Assembly (NCBI RefSeq): GCF_001693775.2
Contig: NZ_MBEW02000010.1
Location: forward strand, 1 to 55,922
Direction: 5' to 3'
Source: Criibacterium bergeronii
GTDB lineage: Bacteria; Bacillota; Clostridia; Peptostreptococcales; Filifactoraceae
Length of the DNA stretch: 55,922 nt
The notes beneath the pieces are model-generated. The model made no database searches, was not told the origin of the DNA, and saw nothing but the letters and a program-made list of their open reading frames with translations. Shown here piece after piece: positions 1 through 8,860 of the stretch; position 1 is the first letter of the stretch; every line of letters starts with the position of its first letter. Made by a program: the position numbers and the translations under genes.

Positions 1-92
1 CAGTAGGTGCAGGACTTGGAGCATGGGGCGTTATTAACCTGATGGAAGGTTATGGCAATGACAATCCAGGTGCAAATGCTCATGTACGGTAA
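1..92 (+). pseudogene. 5' part of maff2, interrupted (host ICE)
   Basis: Frame 3 reads VGAGLGAWGVINLMEGYGND, then NPGANAHVR and a stop at 90-92. Up to NPGA this matches the middle of the intact Maff2 protein at 32713-32928, a small two-helix protein of Tn1549-like transfer operons. The remainder of such a protein (GIKQLMAGGG onward) appears at 55756-55839 on the same strand. I infer that one host-element maff2 has been split by everything in between. The gene's start lies left of the window. The last few residues before the stop probably come from the inserted DNA. Confidence 0.85.
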
Positions 93-322
93 GGAAGCAA
101 GCAACCGAAAACAAGAGATAGACCGCCAGCACTACACTATTCCGAACCAAAGACCAAAAGATAAGCATTGTGGGAAAATCTAAACTTTTGGATTTTCCTA
201 CAATGCCGACTACGGCGGAATCCTTCCCACTCCTTATATCTTTATTTCCGTATACATTGAATTTGTATTTAGTAAATGCTATAATGTCCCTATTCAAATT
301 ATAAATGTGTTGAATTAGTTAC

Positions 323-565
323 ATGTACATATTTTTTGTGCCGCATAAATACCCTGTTGAGGTTGTCGTTCTTTGTCCAGATGTGGAAACAATAAAAGGA
401 AGGGAACGATACAGGGAGAAAACAGGCTATTCCGGCTTTACGGTTGAAACCTTATACGATACATTTATGCAGACAACACCACGGATCGGCTTTTGGCTGG
501 ACAATTCCAACCAAACACCACAGCAGACAGCAGAAACCATTCTGAACGCCAGAAAGTCGGTATGA
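323..565 (+). pseudogene. C-terminal fragment of AAA/kinase-like ATPase
   Basis: An 80-residue reading frame containing VEVVVLCPDVETIKGRERYR and IGFWLDNSNQTPQQTAETIL. These resemble the C-terminal part of P-loop kinase-like or phosphotransferase-like ATPases (AAA_33 or zeta-toxin type). No Walker A motif is present, so the N-terminal half is missing. There is no good ribosome-binding site before the ATG. I treat it as a truncated remnant left of the tet region. The family assignment is from recall of the motif style and is tentative. Confidence 0.45.
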
Positions 566-604
566 TTGTTACATATAAGGGGAAGAAAAATTTCTTTTAG
601 GTAC

Positions 605-633
605 TTTCTTTCCTAAAACTAATGTGATATAAT
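605..633 (+). promoter_or_regulatory. Probable tet promoter
   Basis: A perfect TATAAT at 628-633 lies 17 bases after a weak -35 (TTTCTT at 605-610). It is followed by GGAG at 651-654 and the leader ATG at 663. Its position directly before the tet attenuator supports the call; the -35 is poor. Confidence 0.6.
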
Positions 634-662
634 AGCATCATTCCAAAAAAGGAGTAAAAAAT

Positions 663-686
663 ATGCGGCAAGGTATTCTTAAATAA
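663..686 (+). CDS. tet leader peptide MRQGILK
   Basis: The short frame ATG...TAA encodes MRQGILK, the same peptide found ahead of tet(M) and tet(O) genes. GGAG lies 8 bases upstream. Its coding sequence from 673 to 684 is also the 5' arm of a long-range pairing with 758-769. Translation of the leader would therefore open or close the downstream structures. This is the classical transcription-attenuation arrangement for ribosomal-protection genes. Confidence 0.8.
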   Translation: MRQGILK

Positions 687-896
687 AACTATAATCAAAT
701 AGTGGGAACAAAGGATTATGATAGTCCCTTTTGTGGGGGCTTGGTTTTTTGTACCCAATTTAAGAATACTTTTGCCTTATCAATTTTGACATATCCGAAA
801 AACAGCAATCACAAACAGGTGTATGCTGTATATGTGTATGTCCGCAAATTATAATCCCCAGTGGTAAAAGTATTTTACTGCTGGGGATTTTTATGC
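673..896 (+). promoter_or_regulatory. tet transcription attenuator
   Basis: GTATTCTTAAAT (673-684) pairs perfectly with ATTTAAGAATAC (758-769). A second, terminator-type hairpin has AATCCCCAG (853-861) against CTGGGGATT (881-889), with GTAAAA/TTTTAC inside and a T tract after it. A further tiny frame, MLYMCMSANYNPQW (823-867), runs into the terminator stem, as the second leader frame does upstream of tet(M). By analogy with the published tet(M) model, tetracycline-slowed leader translation would favour read-through into the gene at 928. Confidence 0.8.
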
Positions 897-927
897 CCTT
901 TTGGGGCTGTAAAAGGAGGACAATCAC

Positions 928-2847
928 ATGAAAATAATCAATATTGGAATTCTCGCCCATGTAGACGCAGGAAAAACAACATTGACGGAAAGCCTGCTGT
1001 ACACCAGTGGAGCGATTGCGGAACAAGGAAACGTGGATAAAGGAACTACAAGAACAGACACTATGATTTTGGAACGGCAGCGCGGAATTACCATTCAGAC
1101 AGCGGTTACTTCTTTTTGCTGGAATGATTATAAAATCAATATCGTGGACACTCCCGGTCATATGGATTTTTTAACCGAAGCATACCGCTCTTTATCTGTC
1201 CTTGACGGAGCTGTTTTAGTCATTTCGGCAAAAGACGGCGTACAGGCACAAACCCGTATATTATTCCATGCGCTTCAGAAAATGGACATTCCGACAATTA
1301 TCTTTATAAATAAGATAGACCAAAATGGGATCGACCTGCGGCGTGTTTACCAAAGCATTAAAGATAAACTTACCAGTGATATGATTGTCATGCAGGAGGT
1401 TTCCCTGTCGCCAAAGATAACCATGACCGATATTTCTGATTTGGACAAATGGGATATGATTATTTCCGGAAGCGATGAACTATTAGAACGATATGTTGCA
1501 GAGGATTCTTTGGATATACAGGAATTACAATATGAAAAGTGCAAAAGAACCAGATGCTGCTCTTTGTTTCCTGTTTATCATGGGAGTGCAAAAGACAATT
1601 TAGGAACAGAAAAACTGATTGAAGCGATTACAGAAACTTTCATTACAGAAACAGACGATATTCAGTCTGAATTATGTGGATATGTTTTTAAGGTTGAGTA
1701 TACAGAGCGGAAAAAACGGCTTTCTTATTTACGCCTGTATCATGGGACGCTCCATTTACGGGATACCCTGCTGCTGTCAAAAAAGGAAAAAATAAAGATT
1801 ACAGAAATGTGTATTCCGTCAAATGGTGAAATCGTCCCGGTTGACCATGCCTGTCCGGGAGAAATTGTTATTTTAGCTGATGATACTTTGAAACTGAACG
1901 ACATTCTGGGAAATGAAAAACTCCTGCCTCACAAAACACGGATTGATAATCCCATGCCATTACTTCGGACAACGGTAGAGCCGCAAAAGCCGGAGCAAAG
2001 GGAAGCCCTGTTAAATGCCCTCACAGAGATTGCTGATACAGACCCTCTTTTGCATTTTGACATTGATACTGTTACACATGAGATTATATTATCTTTTTTG
2101 GGAAAAGTACAGTTAGAAGTTATTTGTTCGCTATTAGAAGAAAAATATCATGTGGGCGTGGCTATGAAAGAGCCTTCGGTTATTTATCTGGAAAGACCGC
2201 AAAAAAAAGCGAGCTACACGATTCATATTGAAGTGCCGCCGAATCCGTTTTGGGCATCTATTGGTTTGACTGTAACACCGCTTCCTGTTGGAAGCGGAAC
2301 ACAATATAAAAGCGAGGTATCTCTCGGCTATTTAAACCAAAGTTTTCAAAATGCCGTCATGGAGGGTGTGCGTTATGGAATGGAGCAGGGCTTATATGGC
2401 TGGGGAGTGACAGACTGCCAAATTTGTTTTGATTATGGAGTTTATTACAGCCCGGTCAGCACCCCCGCTGATTTTCGTTTTCTTGCGCCTGTCGTGTTGG
2501 AGCAGGCATTGAAAAAAGCAGGAACACAACTGTTGGAACCATACCTTTCCTTTACCCTTTTTGCACCGCAGGAATATCTTTCACGGGCTTATAATGACGC
2601 ACCAAAGTATTGCGCAATCATTGAATCAACCAGACTTGAAAAAGATGAAGTTATTTTTAAGGGGGAAATCCCTGCCCGTTGTATTGGTGAATATAGAAAT
2701 GATTTGAATTTTTATACAAATGGAAGAAGTGTCTGCATTACAGAATTAAAAGGGTATCAGGAAACTTCCGGCGAGCCTGTGTTTCAGCCACGCCGCCCGA
2801 ACAGCCGTTTAGACAAGATCCGGCATATGTTTCAGAAGATAATGTAA
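928..2847 (+). CDS. tet(32): Tetracycline ribosomal protection protein, Tet(32)-like
   Basis: A 639-residue EF-G-like GTPase, the usual length of the Tet(M)/(O)/(W)/(32) group. The G1 motif AHVDAGKTT is at residues 10-18; DTPGH and NKID follow at about 74 and 128. The conserved tail [14 protein letters not shown] is present. The protein binds the 70S ribosome and displaces tetracycline with GTP hydrolysis. AGGAGG at 913-918 fixes the start. Compared from memory, it is neither Tet(M), Tet(O), Tet(W) nor Tet(44) throughout and is closest to Tet(32). A mosaic allele cannot be excluded without alignment. It is regulated by the attenuator just upstream. Confidence 0.88.
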   Translation: MKIINIGILAHVDAGKTTLTESLLYTSGAIAEQGNVDKGTTRTDTMILERQRGITIQTAVTSFCWNDYKINIVDTPGHMDFLTEAYRSLSVLDGAVLVISAKDGVQAQTRILFHALQKMDIPTIIFINKIDQNGIDLRRVYQSIKDKLTSDMIVMQEVSLSPKITMTDISDLDKWDMIISGSDELLERYVAEDSLDIQELQYEKCKRTRCCSLFPVYHGSAKDNLGTEKLIEAITETFITETDDIQSELCGYVFKVEYTERKKRLSYLRLYHGTLHLRDTLLLSKKEKIKITEMCIPSNGEIVPVDHACPGEIVILADDTLKLNDILGNEKLLPHKTRIDNPMPLLRTTVEPQKPEQREALLNALTEIADTDPLLHFDIDTVTHEIILSFLGKVQLEVICSLLEEKYHVGVAMKEPSVIYLERPQKKASYTIHIEVPPNPFWASIGLTVTPLPVGSGTQYKSEVSLGYLNQSFQNAVMEGVRYGMEQGLYGWGVTDCQICFDYGVYYSPVSTPADFRFLAPVVLEQALKKAGTQLLEPYLSFTLFAPQEYLSRAYNDAPKYCAIIESTRLEKDEVIFKGEIPARCIGEYRNDLNFYTNGRSVCITELKGYQETSGEPVFQPRRPNSRLDKIRHMFQKIM

Positions 2848-2928
2848 CATCTTGCGCAATGCAAACGTTCATTGCTGGCTATTGCGAAATATCATTGATA
2901 AAATCAGCATCAGAGAGGAGGAACCATT

Positions 2929-3383
2929 TTGAACCAGAAACAGACGGATATTACAACAGGAAAGCAAATACGTCATCTGCGAACACAATCGGGAATGACA
3001 CAGGAAGAACTGGCTGGGAAATTGAATGTTACCCGGCAGGCGCTATCGAATTGGGAGAGAGATGTTAATGAACCCGATTTAAATACGTTGAAAAAAATTT
3101 GTTTTCTTTTTGGAGTCCACATGGACGATTTTGCGAAGGAGGTAATAACAAAAATGGAAACATGTGAAAAAAAGAGAAACGACAATTTAATAAGTATGAT
3201 ATGGCAATTGGACTTTTTTATGGTGTCGGGATATTTCTTGGCATTGGTATTTTCTTTGTTGGCGGTTTTATGACAATGTCGGGTGCAGGGTGGGGAGCAT
3301 CACTATTTGGCGGTGGCTGTTTTTCTCTTGTATTTGGCTTGATATGCCATGCAGTTATTACATTGAGAAGAAATGACAAATGA
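2929..3383 (+). pseudogene. XRE-type regulator with membrane tail, frameshifted
   Basis: The first part (TTG start at 2929, preceded by GAGGAGG) encodes an XRE helix-turn-helix of about 55 residues (QIRHLRTQSGMTQEELAGKL). A second frame from about 3190 encodes a hydrophobic tail with two membrane helices (GLFYGVGIFLGIGIFFVGGF). The frames join smoothly if one A is added to the A7 run at 3167-3173, giving CEKKEKRQFNKYDMAIGL. As written, the protein ends at 3273 with a scrambled tail. This could be a real mutation, slippage-based variation or a homopolymer sequencing error. Position after tet suggests a cargo-linked regulator. Confidence 0.7.
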
Positions 3384-3596
3384 TGACATATCCTGCTTTC
3401 TAGTCTTTTCGGTCATATCGCGTAAAAAAGCCGCTGCTTTTGGCTTTCCAATAGCGGCGGCAAAGGGAAATATCCTTTGAATACCTTACAGAAGAAAAGT
3501 TTTGCAGCATTATAAAAATAAAAGCCTATACCATTTTGGAAAGAAAAGATACATAATAGTCAAGACGGCAACAATCAGAAGTTATGGAGGGTAACA

Positions 3597-4364
3597 ATGG
3601 AATATAGTAAGGAAGATTTAATGGAAGCAAAAAGGCAAATTTTGGGAGTGGGAGAGAACATGGGAACAGAGGAAAGCAAAAAGATCTGGGAGAAAAACGC
3701 ACAATTTTGGGATGATGCAATGGGTGACGAATCCAATGAATTTCACAGAGAGGTAGTACGTCCCAAAGTAACGGAACTTCTCTCTCCTGATCCTTCGGAT
3801 TACATTTTGGATATTGCGTGCGGCAATGGAAATTATTCTTCGTATCTTGCACAGAGAGGCGCTTCGGTCGTCGCTTTTGATTACAGCAAAAAAATGATAG
3901 AATTGGCTAAAAGACGGCGATCACAATATGCAAAACAAATTGAGTTTTGCGTAGCGGATGCGACCAATAGAGAAAGCTTATTAGGATTAAAAAGAAATCG
4001 AGCCTTTACGAAAGCAGTTTCTAATATGGCAATTATGGATATTACGGATATTGAACCGCTTTTTATGGCTGTTTATGAACTATTGGAGGAAAACGGGATT
4101 TTTGTCTTTGCAACGCAGCACCCTTGTTTTATCACATTGACTGAAAAATATATGACACCGCACAGTTACTATGATATAGCGATCGAAGGGCAGCCGGAGG
4201 AGCAGATTTATTATCATCGTTCCATACAAGATATTTTTAACCTTTGTTTCAGAGCTGGATTTGTCATTGATGGATTTTATGAAGAATGTTTCAAAAACAA
4301 TAAAGAAATTCCTATGGTAATGATAGTAAGGCTTAAAAAGGTAAAACGTGATAGCTTAAAATAA
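3597..4364 (+). CDS. Class I SAM-dependent methyltransferase
   Basis: A 255-residue protein with the Rossmann methyltransferase motif I, YILDIACGNGNYSSYLAQRG (about residues 68-87), then a motif II acidic loop (VVAFDYSKKM) and the post-motif region (EENGIFVFATQHPCF). It resembles methyltransferase-domain proteins acting on small molecules, but the substrate is not readable. GGAGGGTAAC precedes the ATG. It follows tet and the broken regulator on the same strand and may be part of the same cargo block. No resistance function can be claimed. Confidence 0.75.
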   Translation: MEYSKEDLMEAKRQILGVGENMGTEESKKIWEKNAQFWDDAMGDESNEFHREVVRPKVTELLSPDPSDYILDIACGNGNYSSYLAQRGASVVAFDYSKKMIELAKRRRSQYAKQIEFCVADATNRESLLGLKRNRAFTKAVSNMAIMDITDIEPLFMAVYELLEENGIFVFATQHPCFITLTEKYMTPHSYYDIAIEGQPEEQIYYHRSIQDIFNLCFRAGFVIDGFYEECFKNNKEIPMVMIVRLKKVKRDSLK

Positions 4365-4568
4365 ATTCAAGTTTGCCGGATAAATAGCAAACCCGGCCGA
4401 GCCAGTCAACGGTCAAGATGAACGGGCTTCGCCCGCCGTTGACAGCCCCGCCCGGTTTTGCAGTTAGGCAGTCAAGGAGCGACAGCCTAAAGTGCTGCCG
4501 CCCCTTACTATCATAAAAAGCAACTACTAACCAGCCACAGCCCTTTTGGGAGGAAAGGGGGATTTTCC

Positions 4569-5015
4569 ATGACCTGTACAGAAGAATATCGGGAACATAT
4601 CGAGTACACTTTCCATGCCTTTTGCAAAGTCGTTATCCGAAATGCAACGATCAACGCAGCGAGGACACGGAGCAGGAAGCACAAAAGAGAAATATCCCTT
4701 GAATACCTCACAGACGAAAAGCACTACCCTTTAGGCACGACAGATGAATATTTCCAAGCCCCGGAGCCGGACGAGGAATACATACTTACCCTTTGCGGCG
4801 ATACGGTCATTTTCAGCAGCGGTTTACTTGCGGAAGCCCTGTCACGGCTGGACGAACGGGAGCGGGAAATGATTTACCTGTCCTTTTTCAAGCGTATTCC
4901 ACAGCACGAAATTGGCAGACAGTACGGGCGCAGCCGCAGCACAGCGGGCTACCATATCCGAAAAGCCCTACGGCAGCTCCAAGCGGAAATGGAGGGAATG
5001 GCATATGAGAAATAA
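4569..5015 (+). CDS. Sigma-70-family RNA polymerase sigma factor
   Basis: A 148-residue protein. Its C-terminal half is a sigma region-4-like helix-turn-helix (LSRLDEREREMIYLSFFKRI, then EIGRQYGRSRSTAGYHIRKA). This family sits at the start of Tn1549/Tn916-like element modules and is thought to drive element genes. A purine-rich AGGAAAGGGG precedes the ATG. The stop overlaps the start of the next gene (5005), which implies coupled translation. A homologue with different sequence is in element C at 12796-13233. Confidence 0.8.
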   Translation: MTCTEEYREHIEYTFHAFCKVVIRNATINAARTRSRKHKREISLEYLTDEKHYPLGTTDEYFQAPEPDEEYILTLCGDTVIFSSGLLAEALSRLDEREREMIYLSFFKRIPQHEIGRQYGRSRSTAGYHIRKALRQLQAEMEGMAYEK

Positions 5016-5208
5016 TAGGCTTCTCCCCTATGAAACAATCGTCCAAGCCGCCAGCGGGGAGCCGGAAGCGGTGGGAACTGTATTGCAGTATTACCGCCGC
5101 CGCATACAATGTGCCGCCCGTGTGAATGGACGGGTAGACCAAGATACAGAGGACTACATCACCCAGACGCTTCTCACAGCTATTTTCAAGTTCCGCTTTG
5201 GGAGATAG
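5005..5208 (+). CDS. Small helix-turn-helix element protein (Orf8-like)
   Basis: A 67-residue protein (MRNNRLLPYETIVQAASGEP...) that overlaps the sigma gene by 11 bases. The pattern matches the small helix-turn-helix partner encoded directly after the sigma factor in Tn916/Tn1549-like elements. The element C pair (12570-12812 after 12796-13233) has the same order and the same overlap. It presumably acts with the sigma factor in regulation of element genes; this is inference from conserved pairing. Confidence 0.7.
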   Translation: MRNNRLLPYETIVQAASGEPEAVGTVLQYYRRRIQCAARVNGRVDQDTEDYITQTLLTAIFKFRFGR

Positions 5209-5741
5209 CCCTACCGCCTACAACTGAATAACCGCCGCTTCGCCGGCAACCAGAAAGCAGTAAATCTATTCAACAGATTTGCTGCTTTTTTTCGTTCCTG
5301 TTTGGCATTTTTGAAAATCCCCAGTATGAAAAAACAAAAGGGAAAATAGCCGCCGCAGTTGGCAAAATCCCTTACTTATCCGTAGAGGGTATCAAAGAAA
5401 AAAATACTGCCATTGTCCGCCTATTCCGGCTTGCGTGGTGTTGTAGGGAATAGAGGGGAAATTCTAAAAATCTCCGTCCATTTTGCTTTGCGTGGTGTTG
5501 TAGGTAGTGAAAGGAAAATTTTCAAGATAAGCCGGAATAGCGGGTAGCAAAGCCCTTTTGAAACGTTTTGTTAGCGGAAAGGACGGGAGCCGGGGAACGC
5601 CGGAGTTTTTCAGAGCAAGATTCTACCGAGGTGCCAAAATTCGCTCTCCGCTTATTTTTGCCCCTGCGGGAATCTTGTTGGGGAGTGCCTTCCCCAAACC
5701 CTGCTATGCGCCCTGTCGGGCGAGAAAGGAGGTCACAGACC
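5209..5741 (+). other. Non-coding region before mobC
   Basis: I see no convincing gene in these 533 bases. They contain a 17-base direct repeat (TTGCGTGGTGTTGTAGG at 5431-5447 and 5488-5504, 57 bases apart) and the palindromic oriT candidate at 5674-5703. The repeats could be relaxosome-binding sites, since the region lies directly upstream of mobC and the relaxase. Confidence 0.6.
5674..5703 (+). other. Candidate oriT of element B
   Basis: CTTGTTGGGGA (5674-5684) and TCCCCAAACCCTG (5691-5703) form an inverted repeat about 40 bases before mobC. The same pattern (CTTGTT + GGGA...TCCC + AAACCC) precedes mobC in element C at 15803-15827 and, on the other strand, the orphan mobC near 44640. Conservation across three otherwise different sequences at the same position supports a relaxase-recognition site. 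The nick position is unknown. Confidence 0.65.
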
Positions 5742-6140
5742 ATGCGAAAGAAATACAATACGCCCCACCGCCGTCATGTGGTAAAGACCCGCATGACCGA
5801 TGAAGAATACGCCGACTTCACCGGGCGGCTGGCGGCTTATGAAATCAGCCAGTCCGAGTTTATCCGGCAAGCCATACGGAAAGCGACCATACGCCCCATT
5901 GTCACCGTTTCCCCGGTCAATGACGGGCTGCTTGCCGCCCTCTCCAAGCTCACGGCAGAGTACGGGAAAATCGGCGGCAACTTAAACCAGATTGCCCGGA
6001 GCCTGAACGAATACGGAAGCCCCTACCGGGGGCTGGAAAAGGAAGTGCGGGGAGCCGCCGCCGACCTTGCCGCCTTGAAGTTTGAAGTCTTGCAGAAAGT
6101 AGGTGAAGCCGTTGGCGATACTCAAACATATCAGCTCTAA
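5742..6140 (+). CDS. mobC: MobC-like relaxosome accessory protein
   Basis: A 132-residue protein with an N-terminal ribbon-helix-helix-like segment (HVVKTRMTDEEYADF) and the family motif GGNLNQIARSLNE near residue 80. MobC proteins help the relaxase melt and bind oriT. AAAGGAGG at 5726-5733 supports the ATG at 5742; the open frame extends further upstream, but without a good start. The C-terminus overlaps the relaxase start at 6103, the usual mobC-mobA coupling. Confidence 0.85.
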   Translation: MRKKYNTPHRRHVVKTRMTDEEYADFTGRLAAYEISQSEFIRQAIRKATIRPIVTVSPVNDGLLAALSKLTAEYGKIGGNLNQIARSLNEYGSPYRGLEKEVRGAAADLAALKFEVLQKVGEAVGDTQTYQL

Positions 6141-7734
6141 AAATGCCAACTACGGGGACGCTGAAAAATACCTCACATTCGAGCATGACGAGTTTACCAT
6201 GAAGCCCACCCTTGACGCAGACGGGCGGCTCATACCGAGGGTAGACTACCGCATATCCTCTCTGAATTGTGGCGGGGAGGATTTTGCCGTTGCCTGTATG
6301 CGCTCCAATCTCCGCTACGGCAAGAACCAGAAACGGGAGGACGTAAAGAGCCACCACTACATCATCAGCTTTGACCCACGGGACGGCCCGGACAACGGCT
6401 TGACCGTTGATCGGGCGCAGGAGCTGGGCGAGAAGTTCTGCGCCGAGCATTTCCCCGGACACCAGGCCCTTGTCTGCACCCACCCGGACGGACACAGCCA
6501 CACCGAAAATATCCATGTGCATATCGTCATTAACAGTCTGCGGATTGCGGAGGTTCCCATGCTGCCCCACATGGACAGGCCAGCGGACAGGAAAGCAGGC
6601 TGCAAGCACCGCTGTACGGACGCAGCTATGAACTATCTGAAAGCCGAAGTCATGGAGATGTGCCACAGCGAGGGGCTTTACCAGATAGACCTTTTGAACG
6701 GCAGCAAAGAACGCATTACCGAGCGTGAGTATTGGGCGCAGAAGAAAGGACAGGCTGCCCTTGACAGAGCCAACGCCCCTATTGCTGCGGACGGTATCGC
6801 GCCCCGGCAGACCAAGTTTGAAACGGATAAGGCGAAGCTGCGCCGGACTATCCGGGAAGCCCTTGCCGCTGCTTCCGGCTTTGATGAGTTTGCCGCCCTG
6901 CTTCTCCGGCATGGTGTGACTGTCAAGGAGAGCCGGGGGCGGCTAAGTTACCTCACGCCGGACAGGACGAAGCCAATTACCGCCCGGAAGCTGGGGGACG
7001 ATTTTGACCGGGCTGCTGTCCTCTCCGTTTTGGAGCAGAACGCCGCCAGAGCCGCCGAAAAACCCGCAGCCATAGCGGAATACCCCGGCAGTATCAAAGA
7101 CCGCTTACGGACGAAAAAAGAAGCGAAAAACGCCCCGAACAATGACGCTGTACAGCGCATGGTAGACATAGCCGCCAAGCGAGCCGAGGGGAAAGGACGG
7201 GGCTATGAGAAGTGGGCGACCATGCACAACCTCAAACAGATGTCGGCTACCCTCATGCTCTACCAGCAGTATGGCTTTTCTTCCCCGGACGAGCTGGACG
7301 CTGCCATTTCCGCAGCCAACACCGCCACGCAGGAGAGCCTTGCCGGACTGAAAGGGCTGGAAGCCGCTATCCGGGAGAAAAAGGAATTGCAGCGCAACCT
7401 TTTGGGCTATATCGGCACGAAGCCCGCCCGTGACGGTCTGAAAGCGCAGAAATCGGAGAAAGCCCGGAGAGCCTACCGGGAACAGCACGAAAGCGATTTT
7501 ATCATAGCGGACACAGCCGCCCGTTATTTCCGGGAGCATGGAATAACCAAGCTGCCAGCCAGCAAAGCCCTGCAAAGGGAGATTGAGCAGCTTACCGTCC
7601 AGAAGAACGCCGGATATAACGACTACCGGGAGAAACGCCAGCGGGCGCAGGAGCTTCAGACAGTCAGACGCAATATCGACCAGATTTTAAGGGGCGCACC
7701 GAGCCAGCAGAAAAAGCGTGAACAGGAGCGTTAA
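6103..7734 (+). CDS. MOBP-type relaxase
   Basis: A 543-residue relaxase of the Tn1549/plasmid mobilization-nuclease type. The metal-binding triad is visible in THPDGHSHTENIHVHIVINS at about residues 126-145. The C-terminal half is charged and probably coiled-coil, ending REQER like the element C relaxase. It would nick oriT and lead the DNA to a conjugation pore. The GTG at 6103 overlaps mobC; a TTG at 6112 is an alternative. B carries no transfer pore genes, so it would depend on a helper, and the nested element C could in principle provide one. Confidence 0.88.
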   Translation: MKPLAILKHISSKNANYGDAEKYLTFEHDEFTMKPTLDADGRLIPRVDYRISSLNCGGEDFAVACMRSNLRYGKNQKREDVKSHHYIISFDPRDGPDNGLTVDRAQELGEKFCAEHFPGHQALVCTHPDGHSHTENIHVHIVINSLRIAEVPMLPHMDRPADRKAGCKHRCTDAAMNYLKAEVMEMCHSEGLYQIDLLNGSKERITEREYWAQKKGQAALDRANAPIAADGIAPRQTKFETDKAKLRRTIREALAAASGFDEFAALLLRHGVTVKESRGRLSYLTPDRTKPITARKLGDDFDRAAVLSVLEQNAARAAEKPAAIAEYPGSIKDRLRTKKEAKNAPNNDAVQRMVDIAAKRAEGKGRGYEKWATMHNLKQMSATLMLYQQYGFSSPDELDAAISAANTATQESLAGLKGLEAAIREKKELQRNLLGYIGTKPARDGLKAQKSEKARRAYREQHESDFIIADTAARYFREHGITKLPASKALQREIEQLTVQKNAGYNDYREKRQRAQELQTVRRNIDQILRGAPSQQKKREQER

Positions 7735-7741
7735 AGACCGC

Positions 7742-7872
7742 CCCGAAATGATACCGAAACCCTACAAAAATACAGGTATGATATGAACCCTTACCGCAAT
7801 ACTCCCCGACTTCCAAACGGGGCTTACAGGGCAGAAAAAGCCCGAAAATGATACCGAGAACATACAGAAAAT
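7742..7872 (+). repeat. Imperfect direct repeat between relaxase and next gene
   Basis: CCCGAAATGATACCGAAAC (from 7742) recurs as CCCGAAAATGATACCGAGAA (from 7841), each followed by a similar AC-rich stretch. The copies are about 30 bases long and 99 bases apart. They lie just upstream of the replication genes. They could be iteron-like or a small duplication. Confidence 0.5.
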
Positions 7873-7929
7873 GCCCCCTATCCCGCTACACCGATAGGAA
7901 CGGCAGAAAGGAGCTTACCATTGCCGAGA

Positions 7930-8112
7930 ATGAGCAAGAAGCGGCGGCTGGAATGGTCTTTCTTCCTCAACCACCGCAACCGTATCACTTACAACGACCT
8001 ATGCCGGGGCTGCACCCGTGACTGCAAACAGAGCTTCCGGGCGGTTATCATACTATGCCCTCGCTATTATTCCAAACGCTGGAAAAAGGAGGACGCAGCC
8101 TATGGCAGATAA
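7930..8112 (+). CDS. Small Cys-containing element protein
   Basis: A 60-residue protein, MSKKRRLEWSFFLNHRNRIT..., with the segment LCRGCTRDCKQSFRAVIILC. Very similar small proteins are common in Tn4451/Tn1549-like elements between the relaxase and replication genes; their role is unknown. AAAGGAG about 15 bases upstream would serve either the TTG at 7921 or the ATG at 7930. It overlaps the replication gene start at 8102. Confidence 0.6.
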   Translation: MSKKRRLEWSFFLNHRNRITYNDLCRGCTRDCKQSFRAVIILCPRYYSKRWKKEDAAYGR

Positions 8113-8860
8113 CCGCAAATATTACTACCTCAAGCTGAAAGAGAGCTATTTTGACGATGATGCAATCGTTCTGCTGGAAAGTATGCAGGACGGCGTTATC
8201 TATTCCAACATTCTCTTGAAGCTGTACTTGAAATCGCTGAAAAACGGCGGGAAATTGCAGCTTGACGAGAATATCCCCTACACCGCCCAGATGATTGCGA
8301 CCATTACCCGCCAGCAGGTAGGTACCGTAGAGAGAGCTTTGAAAATCTTTATGAAGCTGGGGCTTGTGGAGCCTTTGCCAAGCGGCGCACTCTACATGAG
8401 CAACATTGAGCTTTTAATCGGCCAGTCCTCTACCGAGGGGGAGCGCAAGCGCAGGGCGCGGCTGGCTTTGCAGGAACAAAAAGCCCTGCCGCAGACAGGG
8501 GCGGACAAATGTCCACCATATCGAGCGGACATTTGTCCACCAGAGATAGAGATAGAGAAAGAGATAGATATAGAAATAGAAAAAGAGAGAGAGTTAGAAA
8601 CGGGACACCCCGCCCCCGCCGCCTATGGCAGATACCACAATGTCATTCTTTCCGATACGGAGCTTGACGGGCTGAAAACAGAGCTTCCCGGCAAGTGGGA
8701 GTATTACATTGACCGCCTATCCTGCCATATCGCTTCCAGCGGGAGGAAATACAAGAGCCATGCAGCCACGATTTTCAAGTGGGCGCAGGAGGACGCAGCC
8801 AAGAAAGCCCCGAAAAAGGGCATACCCGATTATACCTGTAAGGAGGGCGAGAGCTTATGA
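8102..8860 (+). CDS. Replisome-organizer-type replication protein
   Basis: A 252-residue protein. The N-terminal 110 residues (KYYYLKLKESYFDDDAIVLL...) match the phage replisome organizer N-terminal winged-helix domain. The middle is a low-complexity EIEIEKEIDIEIEKERELE stretch encoded by GAGATA-like repeats. The C-terminal part (YYIDRLSCHIASSGRKYKSH, HAATIFKWAQED) is DnaD-like. It probably binds the element origin and recruits the DnaC-like loader encoded next. GGAGG precedes the ATG and the stop overlaps the next start. A deleted relative is at 51625-51797. Confidence 0.8.
   Translation: MADNRKYYYLKLKESYFDDDAIVLLESMQDGVIYSNILLKLYLKSLKNGGKLQLDENIPYTAQMIATITRQQVGTVERALKIFMKLGLVEPLPSGALYMSNIELLIGQSSTEGERKRRARLALQEQKALPQTGADKCPPYRADICPPEIEIEKEIDIEIEKERELETGHPAPAAYGRYHNVILSDTELDGLKTELPGKWEYYIDRLSCHIASSGRKYKSHAATIFKWAQEDAAKKAPKKGIPDYTCKEGESL

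Noticed and set aside
34-297. 87-residue minus-strand frame at the left edge
   Set aside because: No ribosome-binding site or family; overlaps the maff2 fragment on the other strand.
760-1161. 133-residue minus-strand frame over the tet leader
   Set aside because: Opposite the attenuator and tet start; composition explained by tet coding.
5568-5741. N-terminal extension of mobC
   Set aside because: It covers the oriT-like palindrome and lacks a start signal; AAAGGAGG fits the ATG at 5742.
5950-6912. 320-residue minus-strand frame
   Set aside because: Shadow of the mobC and relaxase genes in high-GC DNA; no start signal or recognisable domain.
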